Source: Ooceraea biroi
Lineage: Eukaryota; Arthropoda; Insecta; Hymenoptera; Formicidae
Reading direction: 5' to 3'
Assembly: GCF_003672135.1 (NCBI RefSeq)
Contig: NC_039515.1
Span: 8,866,001 to 8,930,000 of the forward strand
Length of the DNA: 64,000 nt
The notes below the pieces were generated by a model. The model was not told the DNA's origin, searched no databases, and saw only the letters and a list, made by a program, of their open reading frames with translations. The position numbers and the translations under genes are program-made. Positions 26,572 to 40,465 of the stretch are shown piece after piece (position 1 is the stretch's first letter; every line of letters begins with the position of its first letter).

Positions 26572-29500
26572 GCGGCTGGTTACGTGTAATATTAATTATA
26601 CGCTCGCGGAATTTTCATAATGGAATACATTTCCATGGGATTCGCGGCGGCAGCGAGCGCGACTGAAATTCACCGCTTTCCAATCGTGCGCTTCTGCAGT
26701 TCCGCAAAGCAGCGTTTCCGCGTATATCGCATCCGGTCCCGTGGACCGTTAATGGAATAAATTAACGATTCGCGATCCTGAGACGTGAGGACTGAGCGGT
26801 ACATATTTGCCCGGCTAATTTTTTACATATTTGTTCTGGCCCGGTGTGTACTACCGTTGGCCTGAATTCGCTATATTTCTCTTAAAACAGCTTGTCCCGC
26901 TGCTGTGTACACAACAGAACAAATGTGCTCACGTTCCTCGAGCTTCTCGAGCTTCTCGGAAGCCCCGACATGGCTACTAACTTGCAAACTACGCACCCGC
27001 GGACATTACTTATCATGTGTGTCTTCTTCAAATCTATATTTAGTCCCTGGTCGGACTGTTGGTTAGCAATCAACAGAAATATCTCCGACACGAAGCGTCA
27101 TCTTTCGCGTTCATCGTATTGCATAAAAAAAAAGAAAAAGAGGAAAAATCTTTCAAACATGAACCGATGCCATTCCTGTCTCGCGTGCAACGACCGCCTT
27201 GACAAACTACCCGTGGCTAGCGAAGGATACAGTAGCAACGCGCGAAACATGGCCGCCGGTAATGGAGTTTACCTGGAACACTTGTGCACGCGGATAGGGC
27301 ACGCACATGAACGAACGCACGGTGAATCGTCGACCGCAACAGCAGAAGTACCGCCCTCCGGAAGTGCACTCCTGCATTCTCGTTTCCCCTCTGTTCCCCT
27401 GATGTCCGCGCGTGCCCCCCGTCCGTCAGCGAGAGGGCACGCGGCGGCGAGTGTCTCGGTCTGTGTCTGCCGAAAATATTTAATAGATGCACGCGTACGC
27501 GGCTGTTGGGGTACTTCCGCTGGCGCATGTTACAACCGGTGCTTAAAGGGAGAACAAGAACCGCGACTCTTACACCGGTAATTGCAGGATGCTCGGTAAA
27601 TTACCGGTAAACCTCCGGGCGTTCCTCCGGTCAGATCGACGGTCCGATCATTATTACCCGAGCAATAAAGGAATGCCCCGATCATGACGGTGCCCGCGAG
27701 GTGTAGCTCGTGACTCCGGGTGGAATGACGGAAGAGCCTGGTTTGGCAAATTTCAGAAAAAGGCAGTGTTACTTTATATTTGCGTATCGCAATGCGTTTT
27801 AATGCGTCATCATGTCACGGTATCATTTCCTGCAGACGGAGATTGATAATAAAATAACCATCGCCGATCTCGGCTTCGAAGATGCTCGATGATCGAAGCT
27901 TACGAGGTGCGTTTCAATCCGCTGCCACGTTTCTTCGTAATTTATTTGCCTCGGCAGCGCGATATCGTGCGTATCGCACACACGCACAAAATCAGAACGA
28001 CTTAAAGTCACGGCTTAAAGCAAGGTCCACGCATCGCCTGGCAGGTCGTCTCTTGGGGGGGAGGGAGACACGCGACACTTTGGGTGGCCGGACCCCTCAT
28101 CCGCCAGCGGATAATGGATTCTGGGGCTACACCTTGGCATCAGTTATTTTAATCCGACGATTAAAAATGTCAGACACATGTTCGTGAAAGGCGCGATTTC
28201 GCGCAGCACACAGGCTGCGCGAGTTCGAAGGATTAAGTCCCTCGTGACGCGACCCAAAGTGGATCGTATGGCACAGGACATGCGATGCCGAGGATCGAGG
28301 GCGAAAGCCGTCTCGAAAGCGAAAGACAGAAAAAGAGAGAACGAGTTCTCTTCTCCTACCGGTACCACAAAATACCAATCTTATCGGAATTTTATTTGCG
28401 GCGTTCTGCTTTGAATGATCGGATAAATTCAGCTCATATAAATTCGCCGATGGCGATGAGAAGATCGCACTGTTTCTGGAGAACAAATCATTCAAATGGA
28501 ACCCAACACGTATCCCCACTGATTTTCAAAGATTTACGGATTCACGTTCTTTTCAAAGCGAAGAGAATCATTGGACGAAACACATTTCCTGCAGGAGTTG
28601 GTGATACAATTGTACGGGTGTTCCGGCTCCATCACCCCCGGGATTGCATAATTTAATCGGGGGATGCGTGGGACGGTTCACGGGGACAGAGTCGACGATG
28701 GCCGCAAAAAGAGAGCGCGCAAAACCCGCATGCACCGCGTGTATTACACATTCGCGGGTACCGCGCGCGCGATACGCGCCGCCATCGTTGGTCACAGCGA
28801 TATTACACGCTGATAAAGTGCAGCCAATAACCGCACATCAAACGATACCAGTGACAATGCCCGTGTAAAACGGCGTGCTCGATAAAGCGGAAGCTCGTCC
28901 ATAACGAGATTGAGTTCCCTCCTATAGACAAGTCGAGAAAATGCACGCGTTTTGCAGTTTCCGCGCGTTCTTCTCGCGCGGAAGATCACGACGAGCGTCT
29001 TCGCAATGTCTCGATTCGCCAAATTTTCGGAAGCGGACAACACGCGATACACACGAGAGGGCGACGACTATCGCGGGGTGTGCTATATTCCAGCATTAAA
29101 TTATTCGCGCGCGTTACTCCCGAGAGGAGACAATTTCCGCTCGGCCGCGAAGCCACAGGTAGAAGGCGCACCGGGACCAGAAACCTGAACCGCGCACGAC
29201 GAGAGAGAAAGATGATTCGACACCCCGCTGCGTCGGGCGAATTCGCGTGTGTGTTAACACGGCCGTTTCTCGCGTACGCGCGCGTATACATGATTATAGC
29301 CATCTCACACCTGTCTGCCACCTCGGGTCCGGGGATGCCGATACTGCGTCCGCTAATTGGCTTGTCCGCCGAAAATTTCTTACATCCATATCAGCTACTA
29401 CTGTCGGCATGCCGGGTACCCTTCTTCTTTCCGCTTCATGTAAATGTGACAAATATCCGCTGCGACACAGTAATTGATAGAAATTACAGATAGATATAAT

Positions 29501-30374
29501 CACGTTTCGGTATGTGTTCGTGACCGGTATAATGTAAGTTGCACGATCCGAAATCACTGCGCAAAACCGCGGCCTGATCGAATCTCTATCGCAGTCGGTC
29601 AACAAAAACCGGCAACTTGCCAATCTCTCTCCGAGCCTCAAGTGCCGGGAAGGGCGGCCGGTGCTTTTTCTCGCCGTTGCAGACGGCGGGTTACTAATTA
29701 ACGCGGTTGGACTATAAATCTGAAATTGATCGGCCCTTTTTGCCGAAGAGCGATTCGGGGTGTCGGCTGGCGGGCACGTTGGGCATTCTGCAACGTCAAT
29801 GTGTGCTTCTTCGCTCGTTATGAATACCGAGTACATTTATTTCTCGCGCGGCGTACCGTAAAAATTTATTAATCCGCCATTTACAGAGGATCCTTAATTC
29901 GTATTAAATTTCAATTTAATCCGATTGCAATTTTTACTTTATTCACGATGTTGCACCGTGACTTTATCATCGATAATCGCATCAATTAAAGTTGGATTAA
30001 AATCGGAGAGTATGTTCCACACGCATCACGTATACTCTTACACGCACTTTGTGCGAAACAGACTGCGGTACCACAACCCGAAACAATAATTTTAAGAGCG
30101 TTTTCACATACGGCCGCATCTTGTGGTCTACCTGTGTAGGCAAGCCCGTGCGCGAAAGGTAATTTTTTTGTCGGTTATAAGTATCCAAGTGAGAAATCAT
30201 CCCCGTCCGAGTCGGCATCGTCTCGGCAGTGCTTCCGCTTGCCAGGTGTGAGCAGGCGCGTCGAGACGGTCGACCACAATTTATAATTCGTTGGCCTGCC
30301 TGTGAGTTATGGCGAGTAGATTGTGTGTACTTACCAATCTACTCCTCATCATGATGTACCCGTGCGTGCGTCCA

Positions 30375-30379
<5 letters not shown>

Positions 30380-30414
<35 letters not shown>
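30380..30414 (+). repeat. (CT)n microsatellite
   Basis: About 34 bases of uninterrupted CT dinucleotides. Confidence 0.97.
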
Positions 30415-30417
<3 letters not shown>

Positions 30418-33400
30418 TCCCTCTATAAGCTACTCTACCTATAACACATACCTATATACCTCGGTAATACAACGCTCGGGTAGCGTTCACGCATGGCATT
30501 ATATCATGCGAGCGTGCCCACGTGAGCGATAATACGGCAGCGATGCAGGTTGCAGCGCGCGACCAACAATCCGCGTGAAATCGCCAGCGTTCTAGTCGGA
30601 CGCGCATTAGTCGCGCTTAACGGTTCTTAACAATATCCACACGAGTTCTCTCGGTGCAAGTGTTGACTGAATGATTCTACGGTTACGAGGCGTTACGTTG
30701 CGAGGTGTCTCGCTTCGTTTCGACGCGGGCGATCTCGTGCGCTCGTTACACGTATATTTATCACGGCCACATCCGTTTGATCGAGACTTAATTCCCGTCG
30801 AGGTGTCGGAGATTATCTCGGCGTTCGTCAGCTCGCGCATGAGATCTGGTCCCGCGCGGATCACACTTCGATCGCTATCTGCGAACTGGCATTCCCGAAA
30901 CCGTGCGACGCGAAGAAATTTCTTTTTTCTCTCTCGCACGTATTTCATGGAGGTCGGCCGCAGGATATTTACTACGCGACGATCGAGAAATCGCCGCGGG
31001 AGTACGGGTATAATGGTGGTGTCGACGGCGCGACCTGAGGGAACATCGGCGGGCTTATCGGTGGATCGCATGGTGAATTTTTGCGTGAAACACGTGTTAA
31101 AACATGCGGCCGTGTTGCCTATGTAGGTACGTGACTCGAGGAAACGGCGGGTCGGAAGAAGGAGAGGGGAAAAAAAGAGTAAGTCGAGAGAAGCATGAGC
31201 GAAGAACGAGCAAAGTGAGGACGAAAGAATGAAGAAGAGAGAATGTCGAATAACCGGGAGGAAAAAAGGCGGCCGTAGACGAGAAAAATGAAAGGGACAA
31301 GCAAACTACTAGCGGTAATGTACCGCTCTCACGCTAAAGCCGATCGCGTTCGCGCGCGTACAGTCGTCGCTGGGGGAACGAAGAAGGTAAGGAACTTGGG
31401 TAAGACAGGGAATTACGAGGAGGAAAACTGCGCGAAGGCACGGTACCAGATAGTAACATGAAAGCTCGTCTACCATCGCGTAAGTAGCGTTGGTCGCTGA
31501 AGAAAAGAGCGGCGTTGGGGAAACGAGAACTCGCGCTATCGGCTTCCAGACGCGCGATATAAATATCTCGACTTTGGTGGAAAGAAGAGCGAGAGGAGGC
31601 GAAGAAGAGGAGAGTCAGGCAAGAGAAAGAGTGGACTAAAAGAGCCGGTTACCGGCATGAAGGAGTCCGCCTCGCGGCCAAGAGCCAGCCGTCGCGCTCG
31701 CCCGCTCGCTCACTCGCGCGCTCACCGCGGGGCTCACAATGCTATCTCACCGGCGGGATCAAATTGTCGAAGGAGGAACGAGCATATTTTGCGTGACCCC
31801 GCGGCAAAAGCGCCCCGACGATAGGGGGAAAGAGAGAGAGAAAGAGTGAGTGTGAGCTGCCGCCGCTGCGGTTCAATTCCTTGGGAATACCTCGATATAT
31901 TTGTCGTTGTTCCCGCGGCGCACACGACTGGTATATATTCTGCGACAACTCTTCACTTCGGTCCCAACCCCCGCGCTCCTTTCCGCGGATTCTGCGTTCT
32001 TAGGTACTCGCGAACGACTGCTCTCTCGTTCGCCCTCTCGCGCGCGATGGGACTCCACGACGTATAAATTTTGCCGTCCCAGCGAGATGTGCTCCACTCG
32101 AAGTCGAAGGTTCGAGTTTTCCATCTCTTTCTTCCTCTTTCTTTCTTTTGTGACCACAATTGCTGAATCTATTGGTACCGATATGTTTGAATCATCGATC
32201 GGAATCAGGATATAAATTCGAACATACAGGCTTCGTTGCTAAAATTATAGCGCACCAAGATTGCTACACGTGTATTCCTTTTGCTTACCTTCCCTTGTGC
32301 ATTCATGACATTCGTATGATTATGTGAACTCTATGTATAAAATTACAATTGCAATTCCTTATCATTCATCATCCCTTTCTGTTGTACTCTTTCAAACCGC
32401 GCTGCACACAGTTTCGCATTACATTAAAGAAAACAGTGATGTCGAACATTAGGTACATGTAACACGTTCCTAATTATTGCAAGAACATTAAGTCGTACTT
32501 GCAAGTCGAATAGACGTCGATCGCCGACAGGTCTGAACATATAATCAAGGATCGTCTTGCAGAAACGTCAGCGGAAACATCAGCAGCAATGGTATTCCGC
32601 CGGCACCACTTTACCACTCCGGAACGCAATTCCCCGAGTAAAACACAATATATACATCTCGCGATATGTATCTGCCGTAAACCCATACTTAACAGCGTGT
32701 CGGCCCGCTCGCGCAGGACGACGTCCTCTCGCCCCGTTCTCCTCATCGCGCTCCCTTGATTTCCTTTATTTCGTTAATCTCTCCTTCTCTCCAGGCTCTA
32801 TCGTCGTCATCTCCCCTCCTTGCCACGACCTCTTCTTCCACCGACCATCTTAAATACTTGGCGCTGCGTGTAAGAGTATTAAAATACAAGCAACCACGCT
32901 CCCTCTCTCCCTTCCTTCTCTCTCTGTCTCTCTCTTCCTTCCTTCCTTCCTTCATGTTCCAGCCGTACGTATTCCTTTCCCCAGACACGGTCGGAATTTC
33001 AATTCCGACGCGATTCGTAGCCGCTAAACTGCCGTCTATTTGCATGATAATTGTTGCATAGCCTATGAGACCCGCTACCGGTGTTGCACCAGATATCTCG
33101 CACAATGGACTACCCGCGGGGGTCCGGATTTTTCCTGAATTCTGTATCTCCCTCTGGGCATCGCCTGATCTATGTATTCGCGTCTTCATTCAGACTAATC
33201 ACTTACGTTAATGGACGAGCTGAACAAGGCGTTGATTAGTCGAAAAAAAGAAAATAGTTGCGTATTAATTTAACACAGGCGCATCTTCGCATCTATCGAG
33301 TGTATCCGTAATTCGTGAAATAGTGAGCTGTCGTGCGCGACGTTTGAATAATGTCCCTCAACGCTTGCGTCCATCCGTTCGTCCGTCGTACGTATATGCA

Positions 33401-36400
33401 AACGTAATAAGGAGTGATAACGTTTGATCCGTCCGGTTTCAGTCGTGCGAATCGTAAATCAGCAATCGCGCGTAATAAATTGCGGCCGTATGCGGAACAC
33501 AATCGACGTGCGCCGCGCCGCGTGTGGAAGATAGCGCAGCGCACCTGCGCGCAGAGCGCAGAAAAACGCATTATGCCACGATGCTCGTTAAGTGCGTCGC
33601 TTATCCCCGGGCCCCCGGGATGCCTCGCGAAATGCCAATAATCGGCCCAAAAATTCGCCCGCTTATCTGCGGCCGCACCTGTCGCCGAGAAAGCATCCTC
33701 TGCATGCAAATGTCGCGGCGACCGCTTCGCATACCGAAGATTGATATCCGCGATAAATCGCCGTGGAACGAGGGTGTAACCAAGGATGCAAGCTCTATCT
33801 GTATCATAGTGCGAAAGCTCTGTGCAAAGAAGAATTTCAGCAAGAAATTCATTATGATCGCTCACTGTGACGAGTGGAAGGTCTCCGACGCGTTGCATAT
33901 CCTTAACTCGCGACGTCGATGGTGATTCGAGCTGTTTTGTAATCCATCTCCCATGATGCGATCATGATCGTCTCGCTGTACATTAGAATGTTGTGCCATT
34001 CCAGAGCAACGTTCTTATTTCCACTTTCGTGGACCGTCGATGGATGAAGCCCGACAGGGCGGACATCAATTTTGATAACGATTTACCAGGGCGAGCGGAA
34101 CGGAGATACGCACCGGAAAGCCGGGAAAGCGAGGCAGTTCTCGGAAAGAGAGACGTCGTGCCGAGACGTCGGGTAAGCAATTTTCTTATCGGGGCGTCAT
34201 TTCCGGCCGTTTATCTCATGGCTTGTAGTTAAGAAGGGACATTGATTAAAGGCCCATTTTAACTCCCGGTAAAATACCTTTGCAGTCGTCGTCGTTGTCG
34301 CCTTCGTGCACACCCCCATCCACTCCCGGGTGCGGGTTCCTCATTTCGCTCCTTTTGATTCAATTTACGAGTAGGATGGCATCGATAAAGGTACCCGATC
34401 TCATACTCGGTTCTCCGCCCCCGCACACCTCGTGCCATCTTGCATGGTATCTGTCTGCCTCCCTGCCATCTCCCCTGACCCGAGTACCTGGATTCACCTC
34501 CGTTCCCTACTTGGTCCGTGTCTCTCGTTCCTCTCGATCTTTCCGCCTCACCCCCTCGTCGCCCTGCCACACTATGCTTTTATCTCGCCAAGATCAAATC
34601 ATTCGATTCCCTTCCGCGAGTCGAATGGCCATAATCGTCTCGCTGTTAGCTCGAGAGAAAAAGAGGGTCGTTCCTACTGCTTTCTGCACGACGGACTGGA
34701 CGGTCATTTCACACCTCTCACTGATACGACCGGTCAGTAATAGTCCGCTTTTGATGATGTACGGGGGTGAGGAGAAGGTCCGCGCGCGCGATCTTATCGC
34801 CATCTGCGGAGACAGTGCGTAGGAAGATAAACGTGACATGATAAGCGAGAAGTGCGGTTGCAACCCTCGGATGCTACGTTCAATCCAATTCGCGTTTACG
34901 ATTTTCCTCGGTCTCGGGCAAACTTTCCGAACCGCGACACTTCGTGGCGTGCCCCGGCGGAAATACATAAATCGTTAGCGCTCGCGTTACCCCGGGCAAG
35001 CGGGAGAACCGCTAACTGAATCGCGGACGCTTATTAATTTGGATGTTGACGCTGTGTGTGTCTGCGATGCGCCTCTCGTCGCGCAATACGATCTTACAGC
35101 GATAAAGACAAATTCCGGATACCGTCACTGGAGACAAACCTCCGGAGAAATTTACATTTTAATAATAATGGCCGACTGGTGTTATTGGTGAGCTGCACGG
35201 CGCGCTCCGGGAGCGGCGGGAACGAGGGTGGCTTGGCGAGGGTGACGGGGGTGAGCTGGCGTCGACAAGACGCGACCGAAGTTTGATATTTCGCCGAAAA
35301 GTCCTCGCATTGTCTAAAAGTTGATGGCGTCACCCCCAAGGAGGAAGATAACATCTGGTGCTGCTTCCATCAACAGCCTATTCCCTCGTCCGCGCCCAAC
35401 CACCCTCTCCCTGCCACCCCCTATTCGCGGAGCGAAGGAAACTCGTCTTCAATTATTCTTATACCCACCCTACCGCGCTCTCCTGTCTCCCGCTCTCACC
35501 TCTCTCGTTCTTTCTTACACGGCTTACCACGTTGCCGCCATCCGTGCCTCTCATCCATTCCCCGCCCTCGTCAGAATCTCACCCGGAACTCGCAACCCGC
35601 TTTCTTCGCCGTGCCGTCTGTCACGGCACAGCTCTGACGAACGGCGAGTTTATGGAAAGACAAAGCGGAATTTCATTTGCGTCCCCGAAAAACCGCAGGC
35701 ACATGTATACATCGACTGTCGCATTTGTTCACGCGGTATTCTGGGTGTTTGGAACGTCTGTCCATGTTTTCTTTCCAATTATATTTTCTTAGAATTTCAA
35801 AATTTATTCTATCGACGTCCTGTCATCATATTTTGTTTATATAATACGAACACAGAGGAAAAGAATACGGGAAGATGAGGCAACATAATTTAAATATCTG
35901 GAAACAGATTACTAAATATTGTCCGCGTGACAATGCCATTTTAAAAACGCCATATGTATTTTATCGCGATCGCATTGAGAATCTCGATATTGGTGATATT
36001 TTTGCAGAAGAAATCCCAATGTTCTCTCTTTATTCGGACTAAACCTGCTCATGAATCGACCGAGCACTAATCCTATCAATCAAAATATATTAAAGCTCGG
36101 CTCGACCTTTAGGGCCTGCTGCTTTACCCTTCTTTTCTTCGACTTCACCCTTTTAATAAACTCTCGCCGGGAGCAAAAGGAGCGATTTAAAGAGTTTTCG
36201 CGGGAAAGGAGCAGGTTGCGGAGGGTCGCGAGGAGGGTTGCGAGAGCCGAGATCCCGAGTCCGAGAACAGCTGGCCTTTGAAGGGGTGTCGTAACTATTT
36301 AATTCTAAAAGACATCGCCGCGTGCACCTCCCGCTCGGTGTATTTCCCGGCCTCTACTCTTTGCATCACAAAAGAACCGCAGGAAATTCCAATTCCCGTC

Positions 36401-36598
36401 GAACGTCACCTCGGAATTGCCGGCGAGCCGCTCGTAGCCCTTTGTTCGACGTTATTATTTTCATATTAGCAAGAATCTGTACAATAAACGTCGCACTGAC
36501 GAACGATTCTCCCATCGATTTTATCGATAAACGCACTGGATCCAAGTTTCATCTCCAATCGCAATTAAGAAAATAAAATAGTAAAGAAGGTAACATTA

Positions 36599-36620
36599 TA
36601 CACACACACACACATACACA
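36599..36620 (+). repeat. (CA)n microsatellite
   Basis: A short CA dinucleotide run with one interruption, followed by GCGCGCG. Confidence 0.95.
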
Positions 36621-39399
36621 GCGCGCGTATCTTTGAGCACCAGAAAGCAGTTTTTGAAAAAAAAGTGATACAGATACTTGGAGTTTCATATTTTGCAGTT
36701 TACACGTATTAACAGCTTCCGTCATCTCGCACACAAACAATAACGCCAATAAATCTATAACAGCAACCGTAATCCGCTGGTAGATGCGCCATTCGTGGCG
36801 TTCACATGTGTAACGATCAGTAGGAATCGCATAAAGCGCAAATACATTTTTCATAATTACACGTTGAGCGAATCCGTAACGAACGTTATATGTTTCCGCG
36901 CAGCGTGGGCATGCGAGAGCGTTATTACGCCGTTAAATATCATTTGCTAATTAGCTTCATCGCTCGACGTGTAACCATAAATTATTCTGTCTATTCCGAT
37001 GTATGGAGGCCGCGTGCGTTCGGCGCGAATTAACCATAACATCGCGTCGACTGTTCGGAGAGAATTGTGATTATCCCGCATGCATTTTAAAATAATTAAT
37101 ATTTATTTCGAGCGCGAGCGCGAGCGCTCCCGCCCTACATGAAATATAGGAAATTTTAATTTTCTCTCCGGAGCATATAAAATATCATGTCCTAAATGGA
37201 AGCGCTCTGCGCTGTAATATTTCTCTTTGTCTCTCTGGTATCGTGCACATCGAGATGCGCGCGATCGAAGTTGCCTCACGTAGAACATTCCGCGCGTATA
37301 CGAGGATATAAAATATTTAGCCTGTCCTATTTTATTGTATTACAACCGACTTCGCGAGGAGAGAACGTTTGTCGCGAGGCGCATCGGATAACACGGAGGA
37401 ACAGAGAGACAGGAATTTTTCAGATGCAACACACTCTGCGAAAGTGCCTTCCCAGTCTCTGTCAGGAAGAAAAAAAGGGGACAGCTTCACGTGTTCCTGA
37501 CGCTGGCGTATTCAGGTATCATCCCGTATCTCGACTTTGCATTCTAATATCCCGAAAAGCGTCTGGGATATTTATCGTTCGCAATAAAGAAATGCTGCTG
37601 ACATCAGCCGCCCTGTCATCGTGGAGGACTGTTGTACCGCGCTGCATCGTCGTCGCGACATCGATCGGCACGAGGCGCAGGATAATAACGTACGCATGTA
37701 CGTCGTCGTCTCGAAAGCGTTCCCATTTTATGCGCGCACCGTCATAACGATTTAATAAAAGGACTAAGCTGCTGCTTTCGCGAAGATGTCGGGCGAATAA
37801 AATTTCTGTAAAGAAAATGCGTGATCGCAGAGCGCAGAGTGACGTTTCGAAGTGCAGCCGACTTCTTTCGTCCACTTCAGCATCATCCCTTTCCCCCTTC
37901 TTGCCAGCTTCCATTCGGCTTCAAGGGTGTTCTTCGAAAACTGGTAAGGTGCAAGATACAATGCTTGGCGGGTACAGTGTGTCCGACGTTCCTCCGGGGA
38001 GCGATCAATGATAGGCCGGGGGTACGAGTCACGTGACCTCGCCGCGGGGAGTTCGCGCAATGCATCACCAACCAACCACCCAGACCACCCTCCTCCACCT
38101 CCTGCGCCACGGCTCTCCACCCGATCCCCTGTATCCTCCGACTGCCTCCGTCATCCTCCTCCGCCCCGGCGTCCCCCCGACACCCCGCAACACCGTTCTA
38201 GCCAGCCGTCTCGTATCCCGGTATCCCACTCTTCACTTTTCATCCACCCTTCGTGCACTCCCTCCCCCTGGCACCGTCACCGGAGCCACCGGTTCGCCCG
38301 CCACCGCCGCCACTACCGCGTTTCTGTGCTTCTCCACCGCGCAGACACGCCGGGAGTACTAAACGGGATTGTTGCTACGTTGCTCTTGGCGACCAGCAAG
38401 TGTCGCCGTCGTCGTCGTCGTCTTTGAGAGTGAAGACGGAGGCAGCGCTCTCCTCGTCGTTCTCTCTCTTTCTCGCCCTTCTTGTGCTAGCAAAGTCGTA
38501 GTTCCACAATTCTCGTTTCCGGATCAATCGACATCTCGGCGAACGGAGACGTTACGCTCTCGCGTTTTTCATATTTGATAACGAGTTGGAATAATACGCG
38601 TGAATCGATGGAGTTGACGTTCCCACTTGTCGCGTTGATAAACGAGTAGGTGGTCTTTTTGTCGACGCTCCACCGTGAAATTTCTTTCGCCTCGAAAGGT
38701 GATAAAAGTAGGTTCAATGTCGCCACGAGCGCTATTCGTTCGGTTTATCTAATGATCGCAAAGTTTCTCGTGACTTTGATCGCACTACGGCATTGCATTA
38801 TCAGGCTTTTCTTTGTCGGTTTGTGAGCGCTGCACGGATTTTTGCTTTCAAGGAAATTAAATTTCTGCTCTGATAAATTATCCGGACCTCCCAGCACTTT
38901 TCTATCGCTCGCGCGCTGCTCGACATTTCGCGTCGCGTTTTCGCTCTCATGCATTTTCAGATACCAATTACGTTATTGCCTCATGTTATTCCATCACTCC
39001 GCATTTCCAAGCCGCGCTTGTATTCCCCATTTTCATTACTCCATTATACACCACGACAATAGCGGCATTTATTAAAATAAAACCAATTTGCCCGGTCATT
39101 GTTATTTTTACGTGTAATTGTGGCGCGAATGAACGAACATTTTCGCGATAATTCGCCCAGCCGCGAACGCATTGCGAATAGTCGGACAAGGTATCGGCGT
39201 TCTCGCGGAATTGACTCCGCCAAAGTGAATCGAAACTATCACCTAGCGATACCGATATCGGGGCTCTCGAAATGGCTTCGCCATTGACCCACTTGTGCCG
39301 GCAAAAGCGATACGAGCGAATCGAACGTAGCATGTAATTCAATGGCCTGCCAGCAAGAACATAAAATATTCTCAAATTTCTCATGAAACGCCGATACAC

Positions 39400-40089
39400 G
39401 TGTTGTGGCGTTCTAATGTTTATTACTTCTTTGTGATTGTTCTATTACTGTTAATTAAGGCAGATTGTAACGATGTCACGATTTTAAAGCCGTTTCAGTC
39501 ATGACGTTACGTGACGCGCGGAGAGGCAGAGCCGCTCACACGTTCCTCATGAAAATATACGGTAACTCCATGACTCTGGGGAAATCATGGTGTCCATTAC
39601 TCACAACGTAGCGTCTCGCAAGACAAAAAGAAACGTTTCGTGCATCTGTCAACGACTATACGACTATACGACTTTCACTGAGTTGCTTTTAATTCGCGTG
39701 TTCCTCGACCAAGAGAGACGTCCAGTGAATCTACCCTAGGTAGAAATTTCCACGTTGTACCTCGTCCTACGTGCAAAGACAGTGTCTCTCTCACCCTCTA
39801 CGGCAAACAGGGGGTTTTAATAATCTCGATAACGGCCGCCATCAAGCACAGCGGACTGACGATTCTGCAGAGTGACGAGCCAGCACCTCGTGCACGATCG
39901 CGTGCATGGTACACGCCAGTTGACAACGCCAGTGTAAACAGCCCTTAGTGGCCATAACACCGTGGCAGAATGTCGGCCCTTCGACCGGTAACCTGCATTC
40001 TACGCGGTGTGCTCGTTACGACCCTGTTGGCCGCACGATAACTTCGAAGTTACTGCCGCCACTTACATCTCGCCATGAACGACCACCGT
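39400..40089. other. Possible leader region of the LTR element; otherwise non-coding
   Basis: On the minus strand this stretch follows the primer binding site, where a 5' leader and gag would be expected. I find no gag-like reading frame. Three direct copies of the motif CGACTATA or close variants sit near 39655-39672. The left limit of the transposon is not visible. Confidence 0.3.
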
Positions 40090-40106
40090 TCCCGGACGAG
40101 CCCCCA
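40090..40106 (-). other. Primer binding site complementary to the 3' end of tRNA-Pro
   Basis: The minus strand reads TGGGGGCTCGTCCGGGA, the 17-base sequence known as the tRNA-Pro-type primer site of many retroelements. Its place directly after the LTR end supports the LTR call. Being 3' of an integrase end and an LTR, it implies that this LTR also led into a second internal region (tandem or circular arrangement). Confidence 0.75.
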
Positions 40107-40113
40107 ACTTATA

Positions 40114-40431
40114 TGTGGGATGTTATCGAAAGTGGGATAAAGATGACAAGAATCCTTGATGATCCACACAAGAATTTACTGAGATACGGTACAATAAAAT
40201 AGAAGAACGTAATGTAACAACTGGCTTGCGCGTAACACGTCTTGACTCGCTCGTTGCCAGATCTCGACTCTCTTCGCGCTGCTCACGCCGCTGCGTGGTC
40301 GCCCGCGGAAACAAAGTAACATAAGTCGTCAACCGCATATCAAACTGAACGCGATCACCGCGCTATTAAAACAAAACTAAAATTACAACGTCGCGTTTCC
40401 AAAACTAAAACAATCTTCTTGCCATTCTACA
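40114..40431 (-). mobile_element. Probable LTR of the gypsy-type element
   Basis: On the minus strand the segment begins TGTAG shortly after the integrase stop and ends CCACA. It thus has TGT...ACA ends, and it is followed 7 bases later by a primer binding site. No second copy of this LTR is apparent in the window, so the borders rest on termini and position only. Confidence 0.5.
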
Positions 40432-40465
40432 CTCTCGGCCATCCGACGACATCTGTCCTCAGATG

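Larger units (their letters stand above)
21250..30250. other. CpG-rich non-coding stretch
   Basis: No gene is recognised. The 229-residue frame at 26892-27581 has no known domain and contains a poly-Lys run from an A-rich patch. Duplicated GGCTCGAGCC motifs flank 22294-22416. A (GT)n microsatellite lies at about 23729-23744, and a perfect 18-bp CpG palindrome at 26554-26571. Confidence 0.45.
30251..39399. other. CpG-rich non-coding stretch
   Basis: No gene is recognised. Purine-rich DNA from about 31140 to 31660 passes into a very GC-rich patch at 31680-31735 (CGCTCG-type motifs), which might be a promoter. A strongly C-rich, strand-asymmetric block lies at about 38055-38350. The 201-residue minus-strand frame at 33293-33898 shows no known domain. 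Confidence 0.4.

Noticed and set aside
26892..27581. A 229-residue open frame on the plus strand
   Set aside because: It has no recognisable domain, contains a poly-Lys run from an A-rich patch, and has a composition like the surrounding non-coding DNA. Homology or transcript support would be needed.
33293..33898. A 201-residue open frame on the minus strand
   Set aside because: It has no known motif and overlaps other open frames on the plus strand. Long frames are expected by chance in CpG-rich DNA where stop codons are rare.
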